Assembly (NCBI GenBank): GCA_036677425.1
Contig: JARFVT010000013.1
Coordinates: 310,001-374,000, forward strand
DNA from: JARFVT01 sp036677425
GTDB lineage: Bacteria; Pseudomonadota; Alphaproteobacteria; UBA8366; Aestuariispiraceae
Length of the DNA stretch: 64,000 bases
Direction of reading: 5' to 3'
Shown here: piece by piece, positions 1-8,910 of the stretch
Layout: the number at the start of each line of letters is the position of its first letter
Numbering within the stretch: the first letter of the stretch is position 1
The notes under the pieces: generated by a model
Seen by the model: only the letters and a program-made list of their open reading frames with translations
Database searches by the model: none
What the model was told of the DNA's origin: nothing
Made by a program: the position numbers and the translations under genes

Positions 1-94
1 TACAATTAAAATAATATATGGTCAAGCAGCAATCATCATTGATCATTGGTTTAAAATATTTGACAGCAAGCTTATTAAGGCACATTTAATATTA

Positions 95-1108
95 ATGGTT
101 AAAATTAATAGTAGAATATATGATAAAAAACAGGCAATATTATGTATTGGTGCATTGCATTTTGACCGTTTAGCCCATTGTTTATACCCATATCAGCCAA
201 AGGCATCAAATCCGGTTAGATATGATATAACGCCGGGTGGTGTGGCGCATAATATTGCGTGCGATATGGCAAAGCTTGGCGGTGATATTGCCATCTTATC
301 CTTAGTTGGTGGCGATGCGGATGGGGCTGAAATATTAATCAACGCAGCAAAAAGCAATCTTAATATCGACTTGGTAACAAGGGATATGACGCTTAATAGT
401 GCAAGCTATACGGCAGTATTAGATCATGATGGCGATTTGGCAACTGGACTTTCTGATAGCGAGATTTATACGCATATAACATCAGAATTTTTGAAAAAAA
501 AGCTTGATAAAATACGGCAATATGGCACATGGGTGATCGATGCAAATTTATCAAAGGATAGCATCGATTTTTTAGTCAATAACAAAGGTGATGCAACGGT
601 TTTTGCAGCACCCGTATCACCGTCAAAATCGCTACATTTAATTGATGCCCTTAAAAATATCGATATATTCATTGGTAATCAACGCGAAGCCAGCATAATA
701 ACGGGCTTGCCAGTTGAAAATATTGATCAGGCCATTGTGGCTGGTTTGGCAATTAGTCAGAATAGTCAAATTAAAATGCCAAAAATTACTATTATAACCA
801 TGGCGGCAGATGGTGCGGTTATAAATAACGATAAGTTAACCGCTCATTTCCCCATTGCACCAACAAATATTGTCGATGCCAATGGGGCTGGTGATGCATT
901 TTTCGCGGGTTTTTGTTATTATTATAATATCAATAATAATAGAATAAAAAACCCTGACAGTGAAAAAACAATATTGATTGCCGCCATGAAACAGGCAATG
1001 GCAGTAGCCAGCTTGACGGCGGAAGCTTCAGGCACGATTAGGGATGATTTATCACTAGATTTAATAAAGGCAAAGATAAGACAATTGCCCGAATATATAA
1101 TTTATTAA
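95..1108 (+). CDS. psuK: PfkB-family carbohydrate kinase, probably pseudouridine kinase
   Basis: Ribokinase-fold kinase of 337 residues. The N-terminal substrate-binding part carries the PfkB glycine motif PGGVAHNIA near residue 50, and the C-terminal ATP/anion-hole motif NGAGDAFFAGF lies near residue 265, with the catalytic Asp in GAGD. The spacing and the PGGVAxNIA and GNQREA segments resemble E. coli PsuK, which phosphorylates pseudouridine so that PsuG can cleave it. No psuG is visible because upstream sequence is outside the window, so substrate is inferred from family resemblance; an adenosine- or sugar-specific PfkB kinase is the alternative. The ATG at 95 follows an AT-rich stretch without a clear Shine-Dalgarno. 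It converges with carA, whose stop is about 10 bases away. Confidence 0.75.
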   Translation: MVKINSRIYDKKQAILCIGALHFDRLAHCLYPYQPKASNPVRYDITPGGVAHNIACDMAKLGGDIAILSLVGGDADGAEILINAAKSNLNIDLVTRDMTLNSASYTAVLDHDGDLATGLSDSEIYTHITSEFLKKKLDKIRQYGTWVIDANLSKDSIDFLVNNKGDATVFAAPVSPSKSLHLIDALKNIDIFIGNQREASIITGLPVENIDQAIVAGLAISQNSQIKMPKITIITMAADGAVINNDKLTAHFPIAPTNIVDANGAGDAFFAGFCYYYNINNNRIKNPDSEKTILIAAMKQAMAVASLTAEASGTIRDDLSLDLIKAKIRQLPEYIIY

Positions 1109-1118
1109 GGCGGTTATT

Positions 1119-2291
1119 TTAGGAAATATGATCTGTCATTATATCGACAAAACGCTTAAAAAGATAATGGCTGTCTTGTGGTCCTGGCGATGCCTCTGGA
1201 TGATATTGTACTGAAAACACAGGTTTTCCAGTAAATTTTATACCCGCCAATGTGCCGTCAAATAATGAAAAATGCGTTGCCTCAACATTATCAGGAAGGC
1301 TATCTTTATCGACAACAAAGCCATGATTTTGGCTGGTAATTTCAACCTTGCCAGTGGTTAAATCTTTTATTGGGTGGTTTGCGCCACGGTGTCCAAGATG
1401 CATTTTGCTGGTTTTTGCGCCAGCTGCCAAGGCAAGCATTTGATGGCCTAAACAAATGCCAAATATTGGTTTGCCGCTATTTATCAATGATTTAATCATT
1501 GGCACGGCATATTTTCCCGTGGCAGAGGGATCGCCCGGACCATTTGATAAAAATATACCATCTGGATTAAGTGCAAGAATTTCATCGGCGCTGCTGTTGG
1601 CTGGCATGATGGTTACGGCACAACCCAATGATGCTAAATTGCGTAGAATATTGTGTTTTATACCAAAATCAACCGCGACCACATGAAATTTTGGTGTCTG
1701 TAATTTGCCATAACCGCTTTCAAGCTGCCATGTGGTTTGATCCCATTTTATTTTCTGTTTGACGCTTACATCTTTTGCCAAATCCATGCCTTCAAGCCCT
1801 GCCCAATTGGCGGCTTCAGCCATTGATTCTTCAATATTAAACTTTCCATCGGGGGCGTGGATAATAACCGCATTTGGTGCGCCTGAATCACGAATGCGTC
1901 TGGTTAATTGCCTTGTGTCAATACCACAAACTGTCGTTATATTGCGTTGTTTTAACCAATCGTCTAAATGTTTTTCCATACGATAATTTGATGGTTTGCT
2001 AATATCCGCTTTGAAAATGCAACCACGAACAGCAGGGGAAGAACTTTCCATATCATCATTATTGGTGCCAACATTACCAATATGCGGAAATGTGAAATTT
2101 ATTATTTGTCCCGCATAAGAAGGGTCGGTTAAAATTTCTTGATATCCAGTTATTGATGTGTTGAAACAAATTTCGCCAATATTACTACCAATTTTACCAG
2201 CACCATGCCCCCAAAATATACTGCCATCATCAAGTATAACAGCACCAGTGGCGCTTGTTGGCGGGGTAATGTTGCAAATTACTTTATTCAT
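1119..2291 (-). CDS. carA: Carbamoyl-phosphate synthase small (glutaminase) subunit
   Basis: Hydrolyses glutamine and channels ammonia to CarB for carbamoyl phosphate, feeding arginine and pyrimidine synthesis. From the ATG at 2291 the protein has 390 residues, normal for CarA. The N-terminal CarA domain begins with GAVILDDGS; the class I glutaminase domain has the nucleophile Cys280 in GICLGHQ and the His364/Glu366 pair in QYHPE. The frame stays open 20 codons further upstream to a TTG at 2351, but those residues do not resemble CarA, so the internal ATG is preferred. carB is not in the window. It is divergent from the yqeY-like gene, a common alphaproteobacterial arrangement next to dnaG and rpoD. 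Confidence 0.95.
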   Translation of the reverse strand: MNKVICNITPPTSATGAVILDDGSIFWGHGAGKIGSNIGEICFNTSITGYQEILTDPSYAGQIINFTFPHIGNVGTNNDDMESSSPAVRGCIFKADISKPSNYRMEKHLDDWLKQRNITTVCGIDTRQLTRRIRDSGAPNAVIIHAPDGKFNIEESMAEAANWAGLEGMDLAKDVSVKQKIKWDQTTWQLESGYGKLQTPKFHVVAVDFGIKHNILRNLASLGCAVTIMPANSSADEILALNPDGIFLSNGPGDPSATGKYAVPMIKSLINSGKPIFGICLGHQMLALAAGAKTSKMHLGHRGANHPIKDLTTGKVEITSQNHGFVVDKDSLPDNVEATHFSLFDGTLAGIKFTGKPVFSVQYHPEASPGPQDSHYLFKRFVDIMTDHIS

Positions 2292-2484
2292 CAAATTTAG
2301 CCCATAATAAAATGTTTGGCAATATTTACGCAAAATAAATGCTAGCGTCAAGTTTTTTTAAAAATATTTTATTGTTTTATTTCAATATGTTATATCTTTT
2401 AAATATGTTGCATCAATAATCACTTTGCGATATTCTTTTTTAAATATGGAACGAGTATATATCATTATATAAGGAGCGCATGAA

Positions 2485-2937
2485 TTGCGTGATAAGCTTA
2501 AATCTGCGATGAAGGATGCCATGCGTGCCAAAGAAGGCAAGGCATTAGGAACATTACGATTAATTTTAGCAGCGTTAAAAGATCGTGATATTGCCGTTAG
2601 GTCTAAAGGGCAGGGTGATGGCATCGATGAAACAGAAATATTACAAATGTTACAAACCATGGTTAAACAACGCCGCGAAAGCATTACTATGTATGAAAAA
2701 GGCGGCAGGCTTGAGCTTGCTGAAAGCGAAAGAGCAGAAATAGTTGTAATTGAAAAGTTTTTACCAAGACAAATGGACGAGGCCGCAATAATTGAGGTGG
2801 TCAGCAATATTATTACTGAATTAGAAGCAAATTGTTTGAAAAATATGGGCGCTGTTATGACTTCATTGCGCCAACGTTATGCGGGGCAGATGGATTTTTC
2901 TAAAGCGTCAATTATCGTTAAACAAAAACTATTATGA
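2485..2937 (+). CDS. YqeY/GatB-tail-like protein
   Basis: A 150-residue protein of the YqeY family, related to the C-terminal tRNA-handling domain of GatB. Characteristic segments are RLILAALKDRDIA near residue 30 and EKFLPRQM near residue 90. Its role is not firmly established; a tRNA-linked amidotransferase-like function is inferred from the domain. The start is a TTG at 2485, nine bases after a strong AAGGAG; an ATG at 2480 is out of frame. It sits just upstream of dnaG and rpoD and divergent from carA, the classical position of this gene in Alphaproteobacteria. Confidence 0.88.
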   Translation: MRDKLKSAMKDAMRAKEGKALGTLRLILAALKDRDIAVRSKGQGDGIDETEILQMLQTMVKQRRESITMYEKGGRLELAESERAEIVVIEKFLPRQMDEAAIIEVVSNIITELEANCLKNMGAVMTSLRQRYAGQMDFSKASIIVKQKLL

Positions 2938-3001
2938 TTACTAATTCATTATTTACTAGCTAAAATTTTATTAATTAAAAATTATAATTTTAAAGATAAT
3001 T

Positions 3002-4897
3002 ATGGCCTATCCACACGGTTTTCTTGATGATATTCGCGCCCGTATTTCAACTTCAGAAATAGTTGCAAAGCATGTGCAGTTAAAAAAACGTGGACGTGAA
3101 TGGGTGGGGCTTAGCCCATTTAAATCAGAAAAAACTCCAAGCTTTACTGTCAATGACGACAAGGGTTTCTACCATTGTTTTGCCAGTGGTGAACATGGCG
3201 ATATTTTTACATTTTTAATGCGTATGGAAGGGTTAAGCTTTCCTGAATCAGTAGAGCAATTAGCCGAGCGGGTTGGGCTTGAAATACCACAGCAAACCCC
3301 GCAGCAACAGGCAAAGGAACGTAATCGTCTTAGCCTATATGACTTGGCAGAAGAAACATGTAAATATTTTCAAACTATGTTGTATCACCCATCGGGCAAA
3401 CCTGCGTTGGATTATTTAAGAAACCGTGGACTTAATGATGCGATGATCACCAATTTTCGTTTAGGTTATGCGCCAAAAAATGGTGATGAATTAAAGGCAA
3501 AATTAAAAAATAATGATTATAGCGATCAACAAATGCAAGATGCGGGCATATTTCGACCGTCAAATGATGGACGCAAACCCTATGCTTTTTTTCGTGAGCG
3601 GATAATATTTCCCATAAGTGATCGCCGTGGGCGAACTATTGCATTTGGTGGGCGTTTCATGGGCGATGCCAAATTGGCGCAGGTTGGTAAATATATCAAT
3701 TCTCCAGATAGCTCGTTATTTGATAAAGGGCGAATTTTATATAACATGGCGGAGGCAAGAAAATTTGCCCATAATGGTGAAACAGTCATTATTGTCGAGG
3801 GTTATATGGATGTTATCGCTCTGTCAAAAGCAGGATTTAATGCTGCTCTCGCACCATTAGGAACGGCCTTAACATTAGATCAAATAATCGAGATATGGCG
3901 CATTGATGCAACACCTTGTTTATGTTTTGATGGCGATAGCGCGGGTAAAAAAGCCGCAATACGTGCCGCCGAACATGTGTTTAATATATTGGAAACTGGC
4001 AAGTCTTTAAAATTTATATTCATGCCAGATGGTGAAGATCCAGATAGCTTTCTTGCTGCTTATGGTCAGGTTGAAATGCAAAAATTAATCGATGGAGCGA
4101 TTGGTTTGGATCAATTCATATGGCAAAGCGAACTGGCAAAGGTAAATATTAATACACCAGAGGCGAAGGCATTATTAGAAAAAAATATAATGCAATATGT
4201 CGGTCGCATTGACGATAAAATATTAGCAAAATATTATCGCCAGTCATTTAGCGATAAATTATGGCAGAGATTTAGGAAAATTTCATTCTTAAATATTAAT
4301 AAAAATAAAAACTCATATAAAAAAACATACGATCGACAAAGCTCCGCACCAAAGGCCGATGCACCATCGGGTAATCAATTATTATTAATAAAACAAAAAA
4401 TGCCAGAAAGGCAGCAACAGATTCTTTTGGCTTGTTTAATTAATCATCCTAAGCTTATTGATAGATATGAAGAAGTTTTTGAACAATTTAACTTTCAAAC
4501 AAAGCTTGACAAAATACGTCTGCAGCTTCAAGAGATCACATCTTCTGGGCTTAGTCTTGATATTGTCGGCTTGCGTGACTATTTTATAAATAATGGTAAT
4601 GCCGATTTATTGGCGCATGTATTAAATGAACAAGTTTATTTATTAGCACCACAGGCAAAAGCTAGTGCAACAGACGATGATGCTTGTCAATTGTTGGAGC
4701 ATATATTGTTATTGCAAACGCAAATTAAGATAGCTGATGAAATTTCGATTGATTGGCATGATGATAACGGGCAGTTGGATAATGATAAGGAAATACGAAA
4801 ATTAGCTGTGCATGCCCAGTTTATTGAGGGTGAAGAAAAGTTACTGCCCTCAGAAAATAGTGATATAGAAGAAAGTAGCGATACAGAAGAAAAATAA
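3002..4897 (+). CDS. dnaG: DNA primase
   Basis: Synthesises RNA primers for Okazaki fragments and interacts with replicative helicase DnaB. The 631 residues show an N-terminal CHC2-type domain (about 1-100), the catalytic TOPRIM domain with IIVEGYMDVIAL and CLCFDGDSAGKKAA (about 260-345), and a poorly conserved C-terminal helicase-interaction region. Three of the four canonical zinc ligands are replaced: Ser38, Lys41 and Ser62 stand where Cys, His and Cys are usual, and only Cys59 remains. This ligand loss is also known from other alphaproteobacterial primases, so it probably does not mean the gene is defective. The ATG at 3002 gives the canonical N-terminus. It is co-directional with yqeY and rpoD. 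Confidence 0.95.
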   Translation: MAYPHGFLDDIRARISTSEIVAKHVQLKKRGREWVGLSPFKSEKTPSFTVNDDKGFYHCFASGEHGDIFTFLMRMEGLSFPESVEQLAERVGLEIPQQTPQQQAKERNRLSLYDLAEETCKYFQTMLYHPSGKPALDYLRNRGLNDAMITNFRLGYAPKNGDELKAKLKNNDYSDQQMQDAGIFRPSNDGRKPYAFFRERIIFPISDRRGRTIAFGGRFMGDAKLAQVGKYINSPDSSLFDKGRILYNMAEARKFAHNGETVIIVEGYMDVIALSKAGFNAALAPLGTALTLDQIIEIWRIDATPCLCFDGDSAGKKAAIRAAEHVFNILETGKSLKFIFMPDGEDPDSFLAAYGQVEMQKLIDGAIGLDQFIWQSELAKVNINTPEAKALLEKNIMQYVGRIDDKILAKYYRQSFSDKLWQRFRKISFLNINKNKNSYKKTYDRQSSAPKADAPSGNQLLLIKQKMPERQQQILLACLINHPKLIDRYEEVFEQFNFQTKLDKIRLQLQEITSSGLSLDIVGLRDYFINNGNADLLAHVLNEQVYLLAPQAKASATDDDACQLLEHILLLQTQIKIADEISIDWHDDNGQLDNDKEIRKLAVHAQFIEGEEKLLPSENSDIEESSDTEEK

Positions 4898-5085
4898 CAA
4901 TATAGAAGATTTAGGCTGAATTAATATTATAATCAATAATATCTGGCAAATGTTATTTATAAAATGTATATTTATGGCATATTCTATATAGTTGGTTGAT
5001 TTTTAACTTATTTAATCTTAATTTATTTTTATTTAATATTAGTAAACTATTTTAACATATGTTTGGTTTAAGGATAATCATTTAA

Positions 5086-7233
5086 ATGGCTATAAAAGCA
5101 GAGGCAAAAGAAAGCCCAAAAAGCAAAGAAGAAGCTAACGATAGGCCGCTTTTAGATGGTGCAAATTTGGCAATTAAAAAGCTGGTAACTAAAGGTAAAG
5201 AAAAAGGCTTCATCACAATTGATGACCTTAACGAGGCATTACCACAAGAACATGTTTCGTCTGAACAAATCGAAGATACAATGACCATGCTTTCTGAGAT
5301 GGGCATTAATGTCATTGATGATGAAGAGGCAGAACCAGAAAGCGGTAAACCGTCAAAAACCAGTGGCGGAACATTTGGTAGCAGCGCAGCCGGTAATTTA
5401 AATGATGATGATGTTGGACGTACGGACGATCCCGTACGTATGTATCTGCGTGAAATGGGTTCGGTTGAATTATTATCGCGTGAGGGCGAGATAGCCATTG
5501 CAAAACGCATTGAAGCCGGGCGTGAAAAAATGATCGGGGCGCTATGTGATAGCCCGCTTACCATGCGCGCCATCACACTTTGGCATGATGAATTGGTCGA
5601 TGAACATATTTTGCTGCGTGATATTATCGATCTTGATGCCACCATGAGTAGTGGCCCAGATGCAGAAGATATTAGCGAAGTTGAGGGCGAATTAGATGAG
5701 AATGGCGAGTTGCCAAAACCATCTGAGCCTGTAGTTGACCGCAAAAACCCTTTGGTAGAAGCTGCAAAAGTTGCTGCAGCTAATAAACTTAAAGATGTGA
5801 CTAATAACCTTAAAGATCAGGCAAACACCCAAACTGATACGGGTAATAATGATGCCGTTAGTCAAGGTGCCGTTAGTCAAGGCGCTGATGGCAATGATGA
5901 TGCCACTAACCAACAACAAAATACTAATAATTCCACCGACACTGATGATATGGCGGATGATGAAACTAATATGTCTTTAGCGGCGATGGAAGAGGTTTTA
6001 AAGCCAATTGTTATTGCAACTTTTGAAGAAATATCAGCCACATATATAAAGTTACAACGCGCACAAGATAAACGTGTCGCTACCCTAAGCAAGGGTGCAG
6101 AGGTATCACGTTCAACCGAACGTACATATGATAAACATAAAAAAGATTTAATCGAATTGATGGAATCTATTCATTTGAATAATCAACGAATCGAGGAATT
6201 GGTCGAAGAATTATACGGAATGAATAAAACATTACTATCATATGAGGGCAAGCTTCTACGTTTTGCATTGAAATGCAAAGTTAAACGTGAAGATTTCTTG
6301 AAAAGCTATTATGGCAGGGAACTTGACCCAAATTGGCTGGAAGAAATGTCAGACAGAACCAATGCATGGGCAAAATTTGCAGCTACATGCGGTGTTGAGG
6401 TCGAGCAATATCGTGGACATATTGCCGATATGGCAAGTAATGTTGGCATGCCTATTGCCGAATTCAGGCGTATTAATCAACAGGTGCAACAAGGTGAACG
6501 CGAGGCCAGCCGCGCCAAAAAAGAAATGGTAGAGGCAAATTTACGTTTGGTTATATCGATTGCAAAAAAATATACTAACCGTGGTTTACAATTTCTTGAT
6601 TTAATTCAAGAAGGCAATATCGGCCTTATGAAGGCAGTTGATAAATTTGAATATCGCCGTGGTTATAAATTTTCAACATATGCCACATGGTGGATAAGAC
6701 AAGCAATAACCAGATCAATTGCCGATCAAGCGCGTACAATACGTATACCCGTACATATGATTGAAACGATTAATAAATTAGTACGTACAGCCAGACAGAT
6801 GCTGCATGAAATTGGTCGCGAACCAGCACCAGAGGAAGTGGCAAAAAAATTACATATGCCATTGGAAAAAGTTCGTAAAGTTCTTAAAATTGCTAAAGAA
6901 CCAGTATCGCTTGAAACGCCAATTGGCGATGAAGAAGATAGCCATCTAGGCGATTTTATCGAAGATAAAAATGCATTATTGCCATCCGATTCGGCGATAC
7001 AGTCAAATTTACGTGAAACCACCACAAGAGTATTGGCAAGTTTAACGGCGCGTGAAGATCGAGTGTTGCGGATGCGATTTGGCATTGGTATGAATACGGA
7101 TCATACCCTAGAAGAAGTCGGACAGCAATTTTCTGTTACTAGGGAACGTATTCGCCAAATCGAGGCAAAGGCATTACGTAAATTAAAACACCCAAGCAGA
7201 TCACGTAAATTGCGTAGTTTCTTAGATTATTAA
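5086..7233 (+). CDS. rpoD: RNA polymerase primary sigma factor (sigma-70)
   Basis: The 715-residue housekeeping sigma factor. Region 1.1 is N-terminal; region 1.2 starts at DDPVRMYLREMG near residue 115; regions 2.1-2.4 (about 480-560) contain NLRLVISIAKKYTNRG and YATWWIRQAITRSI; region 4.2 (about 670-712) ends with the promoter-recognition helix VTRERIRQIEAKALRKLKH. Between 1.2 and 2.1 lies the non-conserved insert, here expanded by an Asn/Asp/Gln-rich low-complexity segment (about 235-300) that includes a tandem AVSQGAVSQG. An AAGGA lies 11 bases before the ATG. The 188-bp gap from dnaG probably holds a promoter, but I could not assign convincing boxes. Confidence 0.97.
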   Translation: MAIKAEAKESPKSKEEANDRPLLDGANLAIKKLVTKGKEKGFITIDDLNEALPQEHVSSEQIEDTMTMLSEMGINVIDDEEAEPESGKPSKTSGGTFGSSAAGNLNDDDVGRTDDPVRMYLREMGSVELLSREGEIAIAKRIEAGREKMIGALCDSPLTMRAITLWHDELVDEHILLRDIIDLDATMSSGPDAEDISEVEGELDENGELPKPSEPVVDRKNPLVEAAKVAAANKLKDVTNNLKDQANTQTDTGNNDAVSQGAVSQGADGNDDATNQQQNTNNSTDTDDMADDETNMSLAAMEEVLKPIVIATFEEISATYIKLQRAQDKRVATLSKGAEVSRSTERTYDKHKKDLIELMESIHLNNQRIEELVEELYGMNKTLLSYEGKLLRFALKCKVKREDFLKSYYGRELDPNWLEEMSDRTNAWAKFAATCGVEVEQYRGHIADMASNVGMPIAEFRRINQQVQQGEREASRAKKEMVEANLRLVISIAKKYTNRGLQFLDLIQEGNIGLMKAVDKFEYRRGYKFSTYATWWIRQAITRSIADQARTIRIPVHMIETINKLVRTARQMLHEIGREPAPEEVAKKLHMPLEKVRKVLKIAKEPVSLETPIGDEEDSHLGDFIEDKNALLPSDSAIQSNLRETTTRVLASLTAREDRVLRMRFGIGMNTDHTLEEVGQQFSVTRERIRQIEAKALRKLKHPSRSRKLRSFLDY

Positions 7234-7343
7234 GTATATACATAAATTATTTTTAATTTTTGGCTGTTTTAATGATTTCAACTCTTGCACTATTGGCTGT
7301 CGCAGTTTAATCATTGCGTGGCTGAACAATGCTTAATAAAATG

Positions 7344-7420
7344 GGGCCTGTAGCTCAGTTGGTTAGAGCAATCCGCTCATAACGGATTGGTCGGGGGTTC
7401 GAATCCCTCCGGGCCCACCA
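7344..7420 (+). tRNA. tRNA with CAU anticodon, probably tRNA-Ile2 (lysidine type)
   Basis: A 77-base cloverleaf with acceptor GGGCCTG/CGGGCCC, an anticodon stem ATCCG/CGGAT around loop CTCATAA, T-loop TTCGAAT and encoded CCA. The CAU anticodon fits elongator Met or the Ile2 species read as AUA after TilS modification. The GGGCC acceptor, shared with the tRNA-Ile(GAU) at 34.8 kb, favours Ile2. It lies just downstream of rpoD. Confidence 0.9.
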
Positions 7421-7757
7421 TTTTATTTTAAATTAAAAAAAATCCTCCAAATTTTTTTCTAAATAGTTATAGTTTCACAGATTATCATATAAAATTATGG
7501 CAATTATAGTAGATTATTTATATAAATATCTATTTATCCACCGTGGAATTTTAGAAATGGTTCGATAAAATGATCAAAATTCAATATCCTTTTGAAATAA
7601 AGTCATCACATTCAATGAATATACAAGGATGCAAAGCCCGTAACCAATACGAACTTGTTTGTGAAAAATTAGAAAATTTTGCATATGGTAATATTGGTCA
7701 TGTCACGGTTTGATGCCGCTCCTTAACTCGCATATATTGCATTAAAGGAGAAAATAA
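7421..7757. other. Intergenic stretch without a supportable gene
   Basis: AT-rich DNA between the tRNA and the IS3 remnant. The only notable frame is a 47-codon ORF at 7570-7713 on the plus strand, with no ribosome-binding site and no recognisable family, so I do not call it a gene. A strong AAAGGAG at 7744-7750 belongs to the IS3 orfA remnant that follows. Confidence 0.6.
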
Positions 7758-8340
7758 ATGGGAAGCAAAGTTACACTAGAATTCAAACAAGTGTACTTGC
7801 TTCGTGAGGAGCAAGTACATATTAAAAAAAGCAGCAATCTTTTTCGCCGGAGAAAAGCGGTGAGGTTTAATTTTATCAATCATTATCAAGGGTCGCGCAT
7901 CTTTGCAAAATATTAGGCGTAACATCTCGCGATCTTCGGGCTTTTAATCGCCGTCCAATCAGCCTGCGGCAACCAAAGACATGGTTTTACTGGCTCAAAT
8001 TCGAGATCAATCTAGTCAAAATCTAAATAGTTATGGTTGCCCGCGACTGACAGCAGAGATAAAATAATAAGGCCTAAAAGTTTGGCATCACCGCATTGGC
8101 AGGGTTAATGCGCCAGAACAATATATCTGTAATCAGAACCCGCAAACACAAGGTTACAACAGACAGTAATCATAAGTTTAACATTGCACCAAACTTGCTA
8201 AACCAATACTTTACAGCCGATAAACCCAATCAGAAATGGGTGGTAGATATCAGTTATATTTGGACATGTGAAGGTTGGTTATATTTTTCTGCTGTTCTAG
8301 ATTTACATTCACGTAAAATTATCCCTATTATTTCTTCAAC
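7758..8340 (+). pseudogene. Decayed IS3-family transposase (orfA tail plus orfB)
   Basis: Several frames together reconstruct an IS3-type transposase. An ATG at 7758 behind AAAGGAG opens an orfA-like start that appears internally deleted. The orfA tail LKKAAIFFAGEKR ends at a TGA near 7861. orfB then runs through LCKILGVTSRDL, IRDQ, YGCPRLTAEIK, two in-frame stops, HHRIGR, a one-base frameshift near 8097, MRQNNISVIRTRKHK and WVVDISYIWT, and is cut off after DLHSRKI near 8335. That is the beginning of the DDE catalytic domain; the second D and E are gone. A perfect 9-bp stem (7793-7801 with 7810-7818) lies inside. No terminal inverted repeats are recognisable. Confidence 0.85.
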
Positions 8341-8369
8341 CTTATTTTTGCCGCACTTATTTCTCCAAG

Positions 8370-8845
8370 TTAGGACATTGCTTGGCGAATTATTTCTTTT
8401 TTTATCGCTTCTCCATCCATTAATGATACCGTGTTATCAACGGTATTAAACGTCTCATCTAACCGTTCATCCCCTATATGGGGTTGGCCTGGGTTATCCT
8501 CGGTGTCTTTTTTTTCACAGAAAATATCATATAGGGCATAATCAGCCGCACTGATACCAATAACGGTTAATATAACAGGGTTGAAAGAAACGGTAGCGCC
8601 GCGCTTGTGTAGTTGCACAGATCCCTGCACTGGTGACCAGCTATCCCCTTCATTTTCATGACCAGTACGAATGAATGTGGAAATATTATCGATGAACACC
8701 ACTTTAGGATTAACAAGATCAACAAGTTCATTTCTACCATCTGATAGTCCAATATCAGGGATATAGTCGGTTAAATCTTGGCAATCAGGCGTGAAGATCG
8801 ATAGCCTTTCCTTGGTTGGATTGTCATAACAATGGATAATAACGG
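8370..8845 (-). pseudogene. Fragment of a RepA-like (AAA_25) plasmid/phage ATPase
   Basis: Read on the minus strand, one frame gives LSIFTPDCQDL, VVFIDNISTFIRTGHENEGDS, WSPVQG, then LHKRGATVSF. This matches the Walker B and following region of RepA-like hexameric ATPases found in plasmid and phage primase-helicases, where the pattern is a hydrophobic strand, DNLSTL, ENExxSWxPVQ and a RGxSVLFxHH strand. The Walker A region upstream and everything after the RGATVSF strand are missing or out of frame; the remaining ORF down to 8370 looks unrelated. No intact start exists. It sits next to the IS3 remnant, which suggests a former plasmid or prophage piece. The family call rests on motif memory and has not been searched. 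Confidence 0.55.
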
Positions 8846-8910
8846 CAAACCATATAGCCTATTCACAACGAATCGTTGGGTTGCTGGTTAAAATTAATAT
8901 CTTAAAATAG

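Noticed and set aside
5790..5990. Repeat-driven insertion in rpoD (AVSQGAVSQG)
   Set aside because: This is within the known variable non-conserved region of primary sigma factors; low complexity is normal there.
7344..7420. Elongator tRNA-Met
   Set aside because: Possible from the CAU anticodon alone, but the GGGCC acceptor shared with tRNA-Ile favours Ile2.
7570..7713. 47-codon ORF downstream of tRNA-Ile2
   Set aside because: No ribosome-binding site, no recognisable family, AT-rich non-coding surroundings.
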